From an uncultured Oscillospiraceae bacterium (lineage in GTDB: Bacteria > Bacillota > Clostridia > Oscillospirales > Oscillospiraceae): a stretch of DNA of 41,917 bases. A program made the position numbers and the translations under genes. The stretch covers positions 1 to 41,917 of the forward strand of contig CALWWW010000020.1 in NCBI GenBank assembly GCA_944385365.1, given 5' to 3'. Position 1 is the stretch's first letter. Every line of letters begins with the position of its first letter. The notes beneath the pieces were generated by a model. The model had not been told where the DNA came from and searched no databases. It worked only from the letters and a program-made list of their open reading frames with translations. Positions 17,415-26,199 of the stretch are shown piece after piece.

Positions 17415-18431
17415 ATGTCTGTTAAAGTTGCGATCAATGGTTTTGGCCGTATCGGCCGTCTGGCTTTCCGTCAGATGTTCGGCGCTGAGGGCTTTGAGGT
17501 TGTTGCCATCAACGATCTGACCAGCCCCGCCATGCTGGCTCACCTGCTGAAGTACGACTCCACCCAGGGCAACTACGCTGCTCAGGGCCATGTTGTTGAG
17601 GCCGGCGAGGACCACATCGTTGTGGACGGCAAGAAGATCACCATCTATGCCAAGGCCAACGCTGCCGAGCTGCCCTGGGGCGAGCTGGGTGTGGACGTTG
17701 TCCTGGAGTGCACCGGTTTCTATACTTCCAAGGCCAAGGCTCAGGCTCACATCGACGCCGGCGCCAAGAAGGTCGTTATCTCCGCTCCCGCCGGCAACGA
17801 CCTGCCCACCATCGTTTACAACGTCAACCACAACACCCTGACCAAGGAAGACAACATCATCTCCGCTGCTTCCTGCACCACCAACTGCCTGGCTCCCATG
17901 GCCAAGGCTCTGAATGACCTGGCTTCCATCGAGTCCGGCATCATGTGCACCATCCACGCCTACACCGGCGATCAGATGATCCTGGACGGCCCCCAGAGAA
18001 AGGGCGACCTGCGCCGCTCCAGAGCTGGTGCTGTGAACATCGTTCCCAACTCCACCGGCGCTGCCAAGGCCATCGGCCTGGTTATCCCCGAGCTGAACGG
18101 CAAGCTGATCGGCGCTGCCCAGCGTGTTCCCACCCCCACCGGCTCCACCACCATCCTGAACGCTGTCTGCGCCAAGAGCGTCACCGTTGACGAGATCAAC
18201 GCCGCTATGAAGGCTGCTGCTACCGAGTCCTTCGGCTACAACACCGACGAGATCGTTTCCTCCGATGTCATCGGCATGCGTTACGGCTCCCTGTTCGATG
18301 CCACTCAGACCATGGTCTGCAAGCTGCCCGACGGCAAGACCCAGGTGCAGGTTGTTTCCTGGTACGACAACGAGAACTCCTACGTTTCTCAGATGGTCCG
18401 CACCATCAAGCACTTCTCCACCCTGCTGTAA
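17415..18431 (+). CDS. gapA: glyceraldehyde-3-phosphate dehydrogenase
   Basis: A 338-residue glycolytic enzyme oxidising glyceraldehyde-3-phosphate to 1,3-bisphosphoglycerate with NAD. The Rossmann start is [15 protein letters not shown]; the catalytic cysteine is C154 in [13 protein letters not shown]; other hallmarks are [29 protein letters not shown] and [13 protein letters not shown]. The start at 17415 follows GGAGGAAG; an in-frame ATG at 17385 would overlap the leader. Codon use differs from neighbours (many GTT, GCT, AAG, AAC codons), as expected for one of the most strongly expressed genes. It is monocistronic, with its own strong promoter and terminator. Confidence 0.98.
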   Translation: MSVKVAINGFGRIGRLAFRQMFGAEGFEVVAINDLTSPAMLAHLLKYDSTQGNYAAQGHVVEAGEDHIVVDGKKITIYAKANAAELPWGELGVDVVLECTGFYTSKAKAQAHIDAGAKKVVISAPAGNDLPTIVYNVNHNTLTKEDNIISAASCTTNCLAPMAKALNDLASIESGIMCTIHAYTGDQMILDGPQRKGDLRRSRAGAVNIVPNSTGAAKAIGLVIPELNGKLIGAAQRVPTPTGSTTILNAVCAKSVTVDEINAAMKAAATESFGYNTDEIVSSDVIGMRYGSLFDATQTMVCKLPDGKTQVQVVSWYDNENSYVSQMVRTIKHFSTLL

Positions 18432-18450
18432 TTTCCCCAAAGCATAATAG

Positions 18451-18484
18451 AAAGCCGCTGTCCCTTGGGGCAGCGGCTTTTTTG
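18451..18484 (+). terminator. intrinsic terminator of gapA
   Basis: AAAGCCGCTG (18451-18460) pairs with CAGCGGCTTT (18471-18480), followed by T-rich sequence. The stem is flanked by A on the left, so it may also stop transcription from the convergent gene ending at 18526. Confidence 0.9.
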
Positions 18485-18525
18485 CACCTTTTTGGTGGCT
18501 TATGGATTCCACCTTGTAAAATTTC

Positions 18526-19275
18526 TTACAGTTTGGCAAGATATCCGGGCGTCAAGGTCAGAGCGCCGCGCCCGTTATGTGCGATATCCGCCCATTCCAA
18601 TACCGCAGCCAACACAAAAACAGGGTCATAGACGGAATCACCGTCTGATTTTCCGGAGTAATGCTTGCCAATGTATCCGACAACCGTGGTTTCGTTACAA
18701 TCCGGGTCGCCCAGCTTGCAATTCCGGCCGTTGCCCTTACGGGCGCTGCCGCCGCGAATCAACAGCAGTTCAACCACTTTATCGAATACAGAAAACTGAT
18801 AGGGAGGATGAATGGGGAGTTTATCGCACCACATGGAAGTTCCATCTGATGTAATGCGAATTTCACAGGGCAGCTTTCGGGCGGTGTAGACAACAGCCCG
18901 TCCGCCGTTTTGCAGCAGTTTGGTTTTGATGATTTCCGAGGGGAGAATGCTGGTGCTGTCTTCCAATGGAAAAACGCTGGATACGTCCAGGGCGGGCATA
19001 GTTGCGTCGGCGTCCAATAAACCTAAGGCAATTAACAGATCGTCCAGCTGCTTTTTTGCTGCGGGATAGGATAGAGAAAGTTCTGTTTGGACCGTGCTCA
19101 AATTTCCTCTGCACCGAAGAAAGGTCATAAGAAAGGTAGATTGTTCTGTATTGAGCTTCTCAAATGGAGAAAAAGAAAAGGAATTTCTCAGCTCCAACCC
19201 ACAGGATGCACATTGTAAAGCGGAGATATGCAGCTCCTGACCGCAAGTGGGACAGGTGGTTAATAACTTTTGCAT
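18526..19275 (-). CDS. DUF2089-type zinc-ribbon/helix-turn-helix protein
   Basis: A 249-residue protein of unproven function. The N-terminus is a zinc ribbon (TTCPTCGQELHISALQCASCGLEL: CxxC...CxxC), followed by a DUF2089-like segment (FEKLNTEQSTFLMTFLRCRG, NLSTVQTELSLSYPAAKKQLDDLL) that reads as a helix-turn-helix. The C-terminal 110 residues (from about ARKLPCEIRI) include another possible metal site (NGRNCKLGDPDCNET) and are not recognised. The start at 19275 is chosen because AGAGGTG lies 6-7 nt upstream; ATG 19281 abuts it directly. A transcriptional regulator is likely but not shown. Confidence 0.75.
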   Translation of the reverse strand: MQKLLTTCPTCGQELHISALQCASCGLELRNSFSFSPFEKLNTEQSTFLMTFLRCRGNLSTVQTELSLSYPAAKKQLDDLLIALGLLDADATMPALDVSSVFPLEDSTSILPSEIIKTKLLQNGGRAVVYTARKLPCEIRITSDGTSMWCDKLPIHPPYQFSVFDKVVELLLIRGGSARKGNGRNCKLGDPDCNETTVVGYIGKHYSGKSDGDSVYDPVFVLAAVLEWADIAHNGRGALTLTPGYLAKL

Positions 19276-19294
19276 TTCCATCACCTCTGGTGGT

Positions 19295-19324
19295 ATAGTA
19301 ACATAAAATATATATCGTTGTCAA
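19295..19324 (-). promoter_or_regulatory. sigma-A promoter of the DUF2089 gene
   Basis: On the minus strand TTGACA (19324-19319), 18 bp, TACTAT (19300-19295). The start near 19288 leaves barely room for the ribosome site. The upstream region 19325-19400 is very AT-rich compared with the rest of the window. Confidence 0.6.
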
Positions 19325-19461
19325 TAATAGAATAAATAATTCTAATTCTATTTAGCAAATAGTGCTCATACTATGTTCTATATAACACATAAAAGACGGT
19401 GACATGGGACGTAGGCCGGGGAATGTTTACTCATATTCCCGGAGAATCTTTTCCATTTTGC

Positions 19462-19487
19462 GTAACCTGGACCCCGTGATTCCCGTC
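19462..19487 (+). promoter_or_regulatory. candidate ECF-type promoter of the sigma/anti-sigma operon
   Basis: GTAACC (19462-19467), 16 bp, CGTC (19484-19487). AAC-containing -35 and CGTC -10 elements at this spacing are the usual ECF sigma pattern, so the sigma gene downstream may activate itself. The start would be near 19495, with GGAGGAACC as ribosome site before 19522. Confidence 0.5.
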
Positions 19488-19521
19488 ATTCAGAGTAGAT
19501 GGACAAGAGAGGAGGAACCGT

Positions 19522-20082
19522 ATGGATGACGAAGTAATTTTAGAGCTGTACTTTGCGCGGAATCAGGAGGCCATCCGGGAGACGGACTGCAAATACGGCG
19601 GCTACTGCCGGCGAATCTCACAGAAAATCCTCGGCAGCCGGGAGGATGCCGAGGAATGCGTCAACGATACCTGGCTCCAGGCCTGGAACAAAATCCCGCC
19701 CCAGCGGCCGCAGTATTTTCAGGCGTTTCTCGGATGTATTGTCCGCAATCTGAGCCTGGACCGCTGGGAACAGCGCCAGACGAAAAAGCGGGGCGGCGGC
19801 CAGACCAAGATATTGCTCTCGGAACTGAAGGACTGTCTGCCGTCGCCGGATTTGCCGGAGCGGCGGCTGGAAGAACGGGAACTGGGCAACATTTTGAGCC
19901 GCTGGCTGGCCCAGCAGCCCCAGAAAAACCGGGTGGCTTTTGTCCGGCGGTACTGGTATGCCGATACGCTTGCAGAGACGGCGGCACAGATCGGATGCAC
20001 CACCGGCGCGGCAAAGGCACTGCTCCACCGGATGCGGCGCAGCCTCCGGGCCCATTTGGAAAAGGAAGGTGTATGGCAATGA
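19522..20082 (+). CDS. ECF-family RNA polymerase sigma factor
   Basis: A 186-residue sigma factor with region 2 (ILELYFARNQEAIRETDCKYGGYCRRIS, GSREDAEECVNDTWLQAWNKIPPQRP, FLGCIVRNLSLDRWEQRQ) and region 4 (QQPQKNRVAFVRRYWYADTLAETAAQIGCTTGAAKALLHRMRRSL, here cited in part). Size and layout are typical of ECF factors. The start follows GGAGGAACC. The stop overlaps the start of the downstream membrane protein by ATGA, the usual arrangement of a sigma factor and its anti-sigma partner. The signal it answers is unknown; a candidate autoregulated promoter lies upstream. Confidence 0.9.
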   Translation: MDDEVILELYFARNQEAIRETDCKYGGYCRRISQKILGSREDAEECVNDTWLQAWNKIPPQRPQYFQAFLGCIVRNLSLDRWEQRQTKKRGGGQTKILLSELKDCLPSPDLPERRLEERELGNILSRWLAQQPQKNRVAFVRRYWYADTLAETAAQIGCTTGAAKALLHRMRRSLRAHLEKEGVWQ

Positions 20083-21596
20083 CAGAAAAGGACCTACTGC
20101 GGGGTATTGGTTCCCTGGATGCCAAGCTGGTGGAGGAAGCCGAAGCGTATCAAGCGCCGCCTGCCCGTCATTGGGGGCGGTGGCTTGCGGCGGCGGCCTG
20201 TGTGGCCATTGTGGCGGGCGTGGGCTGGAAGGTTCTGCCCACCCTCACCACGGAGACGAAGCCGCCGCAAACAACAAACGTAACGGAACCGGAAACAGAC
20301 CCCGCGGAAGAAAACACGGGCAGCGTGGCGGTCGATGACGGGGACACGAAGGAGCCGGTGGGGGAAACCCTGGGCGGCGTGGCCATTGGTATGACGCCGG
20401 AGGAAGTGGAAGCCATCTTGGGCAGCAGCTACGAGGTGGATGCGCCTCGGCAGCTGTCGGAAGACTACTGGGACCTTTGCTGGTACTACTCCGGACTTTA
20501 TGTGCGATTTGCGGACCAGGGCGAGGGCTGGTATGTCCGGGAGCTTATGGCACCGGGCGACAGTACCATGACCCTCTCCACCGGGATTGGCGTTGGCTCT
20601 AGCCGGGAGGAAATTCTTGCGGCGTATCCCGATGCCAGCGTTTCTGAGTCGGAAGGCATCTGGTCGGCTCAGGTAAAGTACGAGGACAGCAGCCTGTGGA
20701 TTTTCCATGACGCGAAAAACGGCAATTATATCAACTGGATAGCCCATCAGTATATGGACAATGAAAAGAATTCCACTTGGATTGCCACGTCGTCCCAGAC
20801 GGAACCGGCGGACCCTCTGACCCAGGAATCCATCGGCGGCCTCACCCTGGGCATGACGGAACAGGAAGTAGAAGATGTGCTGGGTTCCGATTATGATTCA
20901 TCTCCGGTGACGGAGCTGCGCGCGGACATCCGGACTGTCACTTGGCGGTATGAGGGGACAGAGCTGCAACTTGCCGACACGGGCGACGGCTGGTTCCTCA
21001 ATGAGATCGTCCTGCTGGAAAGCAGCCCCCTGACCCTGTCCACGGGCATCGGCATGGACGCCACGGAAGCGGAGATCCGGGAAGCCTATCCGGATGTGAT
21101 CCAGACCACCCAGGACACGGACCCCTATGGGGAGGGTGTGGCGGAAACGTATCTTTCCTATGGCGACGTGGTCAGCGGCCTGCACTTCTTTATGGACGGG
21201 GAGACCTTGTACCGCATGGAGCTGGGCCCGCTGGAGTGGGTACCGGACCCGCTGTGGCAGTCTATGGTCTCCGTGAAGATCGCAGCCCATGGCGCTGACG
21301 GCTCCCTGGTGATTCTTAAGGAGAAGGCTGCCAAGACCGTCAGTACCGTCTTGACCGTCTCGGACCCGGAACTGGCGGAAAACCCCGGCGAGAGCCCCCA
21401 GTGGTGGCTGGACTTCGGCAACGATGTGTTTGTGGCCGTCTACGGCCATGACGATCTGGCCACGGTCTATACGGGTCAGTATCTGGATAAGACCCTGGCC
21501 ACCATGACCGAGGAATGGACCGGCGTATATTTGGATTTGGACAGCACCTTGCAGAGTGCTCTGGAGAATCCCACAGAGACGTGGGTGATTGGATAA
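20079..21596 (+). CDS. probable membrane anti-sigma factor with two BamE/SmpA-like repeats
   Basis: A 505-residue single-pass protein. Residues 1-30 are cytoplasmic (MTEKDLLRGIGSLDAKLVEE), next a membrane helix (WLAAAACVAIVAGVGWKV), an acidic Thr/Pro/Glu linker, and two homologous extracytoplasmic units that begin GGVAIGMTPEEVEAILGSSY and GGLTLGMTEQEVEDVLGSDY and each end with TLSTGIG...AAYPD or EAYPD. The C-terminal 130 residues (from about PLEWVPDP) are unrecognised. The start at 20079 is chosen for the ATGA overlap and for GGAAGG 9 nt upstream; an ATG at 20073 is possible. The anti-sigma role is inferred from context and topology, and the duplicated outer domain is the probable sensor. Confidence 0.75.
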   Translation: MTEKDLLRGIGSLDAKLVEEAEAYQAPPARHWGRWLAAAACVAIVAGVGWKVLPTLTTETKPPQTTNVTEPETDPAEENTGSVAVDDGDTKEPVGETLGGVAIGMTPEEVEAILGSSYEVDAPRQLSEDYWDLCWYYSGLYVRFADQGEGWYVRELMAPGDSTMTLSTGIGVGSSREEILAAYPDASVSESEGIWSAQVKYEDSSLWIFHDAKNGNYINWIAHQYMDNEKNSTWIATSSQTEPADPLTQESIGGLTLGMTEQEVEDVLGSDYDSSPVTELRADIRTVTWRYEGTELQLADTGDGWFLNEIVLLESSPLTLSTGIGMDATEAEIREAYPDVIQTTQDTDPYGEGVAETYLSYGDVVSGLHFFMDGETLYRMELGPLEWVPDPLWQSMVSVKIAAHGADGSLVILKEKAAKTVSTVLTVSDPELAENPGESPQWWLDFGNDVFVAVYGHDDLATVYTGQYLDKTLATMTEEWTGVYLDLDSTLQSALENPTETWVIG

Positions 21597-21601
21597 CAGA
21601 A

Positions 21602-21805
21602 AAGGCCCCCGGCCACCACCCATACAGGGTGGGGCCGGGGGCCTTCGGCTTCGCCGGGGATTGCGCCATCTGCGGATGGCGCTATGGACGATTGGGGATT
21701 TCGCGCCGTGCGCGGCGCGGGAATTTCGCCCGTTGCGACGGGCGACCAGAGGCTCTGCCTCTGGACTCCGCGATTTTTTGAAAAAAATCGAGTAAAACTT
21801 TTTAT
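21602..21805. repeat. intergenic hairpin mosaic, block D
   Basis: Lies between the convergent anti-sigma and pyrI genes. Long hairpin 21602-21645 (AAGGCCCCCGGCC...GGCCGGGGGCCTT), a 20-nt TGCG hairpin 21663-21682, two 18-nt units at 21702 and 21727, CAGAGGC-TCT-GCCTCTG (about 21747-21763), and the T-rich hairpin with TCGAGTAAAACTTTT ending about 25 bp before the pyrI stop. The unit at 21727-21744 has stem CGCCCGT/ACGGGCG. The long hairpin may also stop transcription from the plus-strand gene. Confidence 0.85.
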
Positions 21806-21829
21806 TTTGCCGAGTTAGCGGCCCTGATG

Positions 21830-22255
21830 TTACCGCTTGAACTCCGTATCGCAATAGGCGCAGCGATAGGCACGCTTGCCGTCGGCCTTATGGCCCAGCA
21901 GGAAAATGGCGTCCAGCTGGGGCTCCGTGGAGGTGATGCAGCGGGGATTCTTACAATGGATGACATTCACCAGCTTGGTGGGCAGCTCCAGGGGCTTCTT
22001 CTCCAGCAGCTTGCCGTCCCGAATGACGTTGACGGTGATGTCCGGATCGATGTAGCCCAGGACCGTCATATCCAGGTCAATGAGGGAGTCGATCTTGATG
22101 ATATCCTTTTTGCCCATCTTGCTGCTCTTGACGTTCTTGATGATGGCCACGGAGCAGTCCAGCTCGTTGAGCTTCAGATACTTGTAAATCTCCATGCTGC
22201 GTCCGGCCTTGATGTGGTCCAGGACGTAGCCGTTGCGAATGCTGTCGATGTTCAT
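21830..22255 (-). CDS. pyrI: aspartate carbamoyltransferase regulatory subunit
   Basis: A 141-residue regulatory chain that binds nucleotides and holds the catalytic PyrB trimers together through zinc. The N-terminal allosteric domain starts [20 protein letters not shown], and the C-terminal zinc site is visible as CKNPRC and CAYC. The length is close to the usual 140-153. It overlaps pyrB by ATGA and is the last gene of the pyrimidine operon. Its presence implies allosteric control of the pathway at the enzyme level. Immediately downstream is hairpin mosaic D. Confidence 0.96.
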   Translation of the reverse strand: MNIDSIRNGYVLDHIKAGRSMEIYKYLKLNELDCSVAIIKNVKSSKMGKKDIIKIDSLIDLDMTVLGYIDPDITVNVIRDGKLLEKKPLELPTKLVNVIHCKNPRCITSTEPQLDAIFLLGHKADGKRAYRCAYCDTEFKR

Positions 22256-23169
22256 GCGTGCACCTCCAGAAGTTTCATAATCAGGGCCATGCGGACGAAT
22301 TTACCATTGGCGGCCTGACGGAAATAGCAGGCTCTGGGGTCCTTGTCCACATCCACGGTGATCTCATTGACGCGGGGCAGGGGATGGAGCACCCGCATTT
22401 CGGGCTTGGCGGCGGCCAGCTTCTCCGGGTCCAGAATGTAGGTGTCCCGCAGACGCAGGTAGTCGGCCTCGTTGAAGAACCGCTCCTTCTGGACGCGGGT
22501 CATGTAGAGGATATCCAGCTGAGGCATGGCGTCTTCCATGCTCTCCACTTCCACATAGTCCTTGCCCTGGGCGTCCAGAACGTTCTCCTTCAGGTAGTCG
22601 GGAATCTTCAGCTCCGGGGGAGAGATAAAGATGAACTTGATGTTCTCATACCGGCACAGGGCGGTGACCAGGGAATGGACCGTGCGGCCGAATTTCAGGT
22701 CGCCGCAGAAACCAATGGTCAGATTGTCCAGATGACCGAACTCTCTGTGGATGGTCAGCAGGTCCGTCAGCGTCTGGGTGGGGTGGTTGTGACCGCCGTC
22801 ACCGGCGTTGATGACGGGGATGGAGGAAACCTGGGTGGCGGCGTAGGGCGCGCCCTCCTTGGGGTGACGCATGGCGATAATGTCGGCGTAGCCGCTGACC
22901 ACCTGCACCGTGTCGCCTACGGTCTCGCCCTTGGCGGCGGAACTGGTGGAGGCGTCGGAGAAGCCCAGGGTCCGGCCGCCCAAATCCAGCATGGCGGCCT
23001 CGAAGGACAGGCGGGTACGGGTGGAAGGCTCAAAGAACAGCGTCGCCAGCTTCTTGCCGTGGCAGACCTCGGCATACTTGGCCGGGTTGGCGATGATGTC
23101 CTCGGCGGTGGTGATCAGCTCGTCGATCTCCTCCACACTCAGGTCGATGATGTCAATGAGATGTCTCAT
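22252..23169 (-). CDS. pyrB: aspartate carbamoyltransferase catalytic subunit
   Basis: A 305-residue enzyme joining carbamoyl phosphate and aspartate to carbamoyl-aspartate. The carbamoyl-phosphate motif [13 protein letters not shown] is near residue 48, followed by [16 protein letters not shown] and [15 protein letters not shown], and the C-terminal aspartate domain has HPLPRVNEI. The length equals that of well-known PyrB. It lies 12 nt after pyrE and overlaps pyrI by ATGA, consistent with balanced production of the two subunits of one holoenzyme. Confidence 0.97.
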   Translation of the reverse strand: MRHLIDIIDLSVEEIDELITTAEDIIANPAKYAEVCHGKKLATLFFEPSTRTRLSFEAAMLDLGGRTLGFSDASTSSAAKGETVGDTVQVVSGYADIIAMRHPKEGAPYAATQVSSIPVINAGDGGHNHPTQTLTDLLTIHREFGHLDNLTIGFCGDLKFGRTVHSLVTALCRYENIKFIFISPPELKIPDYLKENVLDAQGKDYVEVESMEDAMPQLDILYMTRVQKERFFNEADYLRLRDTYILDPEKLAAAKPEMRVLHPLPRVNEITVDVDKDPRACYFRQAANGKFVRMALIMKLLEVHA

Positions 23170-23181
23170 GGGTTGATTTCC

Positions 23182-23811
23182 TCACTTTCTCCAGCTGTCG
23201 TCGGAAGGATTGTCGCGGAAGGCCTTGAGCCGTGCAATGTCCTCGGGCTTGATGTAGCCCTCCTCGGCGGCCACTTCGCACACGGCGTCGAAGTTGGACA
23301 GGCTCACGTTCTTGGCGTTGGCCGCGGCCAGACGGTCCAGCCCCTTCTGCATACCATAGGTAAAGATGCTCACAATGCCCAGCACATCGGCACCGGCTTC
23401 CCGCAGGGCTTCCACCACTTCGATGCAGCTGCCGCCGGTGGAGATCAGGTCCTCCACAACGACCACCTTCTGGCCCTTTTCCAGCTTGCCCTCGATGCGG
23501 TTGCCGCGGCCGTGGTCCTTGTTGCCGGAACGGACGTAGCCCATGGGCAGGTTCAGAATGTGGCCGCAGATGGCGGCGTGGGCGATACCGGCGGTGGAGG
23601 TGCCCATCAGCACTTCACAGTCGGGGTAGTGCTTGCGGATCAGCTCGCACAGGCCGTTCTCGATCTCCGTGCGGACTTCGGGAGCCGTCAGCGTCAGGCG
23701 ATTGTCGCAGTAGATGGGGCTCTTGATGCCGCTGGCCCAGGTGAACGGGTCGTCGGGCCGCAGAAACACGGCATGGATGGACAGCAATGCTTTGGCAATC
23801 TTCTTTTCCAT
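23182..23811 (-). CDS. pyrE: orotate phosphoribosyltransferase
   Basis: A 209-residue enzyme that attaches orotate to PRPP, giving OMP. The PRPP-binding loop [17 protein letters not shown] is at about residues 119-135. The N-terminal [22 protein letters not shown]-type segment and [11 protein letters not shown] are typical. It lies 44 nt after pyrF and 12 nt before pyrB. Nothing unusual is seen. Confidence 0.96.
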   Translation of the reverse strand: MEKKIAKALLSIHAVFLRPDDPFTWASGIKSPIYCDNRLTLTAPEVRTEIENGLCELIRKHYPDCEVLMGTSTAGIAHAAICGHILNLPMGYVRSGNKDHGRGNRIEGKLEKGQKVVVVEDLISTGGSCIEVVEALREAGADVLGIVSIFTYGMQKGLDRLAAANAKNVSLSNFDAVCEVAAEEGYIKPEDIARLKAFRDNPSDDSWRK

Positions 23812-23855
23812 ATGTGAATCTCCTTTGAGATGGATTTACTACCGATGGGGTGCGG

Positions 23856-24557
23856 TTACTGGCCCAGGAACTCTTTGCAGCAGCGCTCGTAGGCGGCCAC
23901 CGGGTCGGCGGCCTGGGTGATGGGACGGCCCACCACGATAAAGTCGCTGCCGGACTGACCGGCCCGCTCGGGGGTCATAACGCGCTTCTGGTCGCCCACG
24001 TCGCCGTCGGCAAAGCGGATGCCGGGGGTGACGGTGAGGAATTTCTCGCCGCAGGCGTCCTTGACCTTCCGGGCTTCCAGGGGGGAGCACACCACGCCGT
24101 CCAGGCCGCTGTCGGCGGCGTTCTTGGCGTAGCGCATGACCGTCTCCTCCATGGGGGTGTCAATGAGCAGCTCGTTCTTGAGGGTTTCGGCATCGGTGGA
24201 AGTCAGCTGGGTCACGGCGATCAGCAGGGGACGGGTGCCGTCGGCACGGGTCAAACCCTCCAGCGCGCCTTTCATCATGGCGGACGCACCGGCGGCGTGG
24301 ACGTTGACCATGTCCACATCCAGGTGGCTCAGCACGCTCATGGCCCGCTTGACGGTGTTGGGAATGTCGTGGAGTTTCAGGTCCAGGAAAATCTTGTGGC
24401 CCCGGGCCTTGATCTCCCGGATGATGGCCGGACCCTCGGCGTAGAACAGCTCCATGCCGATCTTCACGAAGGGCTTACGGCCCTGGAACTGGTCCAAAAA
24501 GGCCAGGGTTTCGTCTTTGGTGGGGAAATCCAGTGCAATGATGACGTCCTTGTTCAT
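23856..24557 (-). CDS. pyrF: orotidine-5'-phosphate decarboxylase
   Basis: A 233-residue TIM-barrel enzyme forming UMP from OMP. It begins [14 protein letters not shown] and has the catalytic [14 protein letters not shown] motif near residue 60, the C-terminal VTPGIRFA segment and the phosphate-binding end [11 protein letters not shown]. Length and motifs fit the short bacterial type. It overlaps the pyrD stop by ATGA. Confidence 0.96.
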   Translation of the reverse strand: MNKDVIIALDFPTKDETLAFLDQFQGRKPFVKIGMELFYAEGPAIIREIKARGHKIFLDLKLHDIPNTVKRAMSVLSHLDVDMVNVHAAGASAMMKGALEGLTRADGTRPLLIAVTQLTSTDAETLKNELLIDTPMEETVMRYAKNAADSGLDGVVCSPLEARKVKDACGEKFLTVTPGIRFADGDVGDQKRVMTPERAGQSGSDFIVVGRPITQAADPVAAYERCCKEFLGQ

Positions 24558-25468
24558 CGGTGTGCGCCTCCTGTCAAGTCACTCAATTTACTTACGCCCA
24601 GGCTCTCGCAGAGCGCGGGCAGGTCTTCAATGATTTTTTTGCAGGCGTAGGGGTCCCGCAGATTGGCCGCGCCCACCTGCACTGCTGTCGCGCCCGCCAG
24701 CATCAGCTCCACGGCGTCCCGCGCCGAGCTGACGCCGCCCATGCCGATAATGGGAATGTTGACGGCCTGATACACCTGATACACCATGCGGACGGCGATG
24801 GGCAGCAGGGCAGGGCCGGACAAACCGCCGGTGCCGTTGGCCAGAATGGGCTTTCTCGTCTTCAAATCCAGCCGCATACCCAAAAGGGTGTTGATCAGGC
24901 TGACGCCGTCGGCGCCCTCGGCCTCGCAGGCCCGGGCGATTTCGGCAATGTCGGTGACATTGGGGGTCAGCTTCATATAGATGGGCTTTTTCGTCACAGC
25001 CCGGACGGCCTTCGTCACCTGGGCCGCGCCCTCGGCGGTGTTGCCGAAGTTCTGACCGCCGCAGTGGAGGTTCGGGCAGGAGATATTGACCTCGATGATG
25101 CCCACCTGGTCACAGTCGGAAATCTTCCGGACGTTTTCGGCATACTCGTCCAGAGAAAAACCGCCGATGTTGGCAACCAGGGGTTTGTGGAAAATCTTGG
25201 CCAGCTCCGGAAGCTCGTGGGCAATGACGGCGTCAATGCCGGGATTCTGGAGACCCACGGCGTTGAGCATACCCGCGGGCGTTTCCGCAATGCGGGGCGT
25301 GGGGTTGCCGAAGCGGGGATCGGCGGTGGTACCCTTAAAGGAAATGCTGCCCAGAATGTCCAGGTCGTAGAACTGGGCAAACTCCTGACCGAATCCAAAG
25401 GTGCCGCTGGCGGGGATGATGGGGTTGTCCAGTTTGACGCCGGACAGCGTTACAGAAAGGTCTACCAT
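24554..25468 (-). CDS. pyrD: dihydroorotate dehydrogenase B, catalytic subunit
   Basis: A 304-residue FMN enzyme oxidising dihydroorotate to orotate. Class 1B is indicated by the catalytic cysteine in [17 protein letters not shown], by [12 protein letters not shown] near the N-terminus and by the adjacent pyrK partner. The C-terminal FMN phosphate site [19 protein letters not shown] is clear. It overlaps pyrK by 7 nt and pyrF by 4 nt, so translation is coupled. Confidence 0.96.
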   Translation of the reverse strand: MVDLSVTLSGVKLDNPIIPASGTFGFGQEFAQFYDLDILGSISFKGTTADPRFGNPTPRIAETPAGMLNAVGLQNPGIDAVIAHELPELAKIFHKPLVANIGGFSLDEYAENVRKISDCDQVGIIEVNISCPNLHCGGQNFGNTAEGAAQVTKAVRAVTKKPIYMKLTPNVTDIAEIARACEAEGADGVSLINTLLGMRLDLKTRKPILANGTGGLSGPALLPIAVRMVYQVYQAVNIPIIGMGGVSSARDAVELMLAGATAVQVGAANLRDPYACKKIIEDLPALCESLGVSKLSDLTGGAHR

Positions 25469-26199
25469 ACAATCTCCTCCTTGCAGAGCACCGGGCCGTC
25501 CTTGCAGATGCGCTTGGTGCCGTACTTGGTCTTGCAGGTGCAGCCGACGCAGGCGCCGAAGCCGCAGCCCATGCGCTCCTCGAAGCTGAACTGGCCGTCC
25601 ACGATCTGGGCCATGGAATCCACAGCCTTGAGCATGGGGATGGGGCCGCAGCAGAGGGCGTAGTCACAATCGGTCTGTTCGATGACCGCCGTCACAAAGC
25701 CCTTTGTTCCGTAGCTGCCGTCCACGGTGGACACTAGCACGGGGCAGCCCAACGCCTTGAACTCGTCTTCATAGAAGAGCTCGCGGGTGCTGCCGAAGCC
25801 CAGAGCCACGGTGGGGGTCACGCCCTTGGCGAGAAAGGCTTTCGCCAGGGCATAGAGGGGCGGCACGCCCACGCCGCCGCCGACGAGGACGGGCTTGTGG
25901 GTCAGGGCCTTGTCCACATCGTAGCCGTTGCCCAGTCCCATGAGGACGTTGAACTCGGTGCCGATGGGGGAAACGCAGAGGGTTTGGGTGCCGCTGCCCA
26001 TGGCGCGGCAAATGAGGACCAGCTTGTCCGCTGCCCAGTCACAGACGGAAATGGGGCGGCGCAGGAAATGGCCCTGGACCGTGATATTGACGAATTGGCC
26101 GGGCCGGGTGATGGCCGACGTGTCGCCGGAGAAGGTCAGCTCATAGACGTCATGGGTCAGCTGCCGTTTTCCTTGCAGGGTCAGAATGGCTTCATTCAT
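25462..26199 (-). CDS. pyrK: dihydroorotate dehydrogenase B, electron-transfer subunit
   Basis: A 245-residue flavoprotein with FAD and a [2Fe-2S] cluster that carries electrons from PyrD to NAD. The N-terminal FAD barrel has GQFVNITVQGHFLRRPISVCD, the middle has the NAD-domain motif VLVGGGVGVPPLYALA, and the C-terminus has the cluster cysteines in GCGFGACVGCTCKT and ICKDGPVLC. I chose the start at 26199 because GGGAGG lies 6 nt upstream; ATG 26217 would deepen the overlap with pyrC and lacks a site. It overlaps pyrC by 8 nt and pyrD by 7 nt. Confidence 0.95.
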   Translation of the reverse strand: MNEAILTLQGKRQLTHDVYELTFSGDTSAITRPGQFVNITVQGHFLRRPISVCDWAADKLVLICRAMGSGTQTLCVSPIGTEFNVLMGLGNGYDVDKALTHKPVLVGGGVGVPPLYALAKAFLAKGVTPTVALGFGSTRELFYEDEFKALGCPVLVSTVDGSYGTKGFVTAVIEQTDCDYALCCGPIPMLKAVDSMAQIVDGQFSFEERMGCGFGACVGCTCKTKYGTKRICKDGPVLCKEEIVW

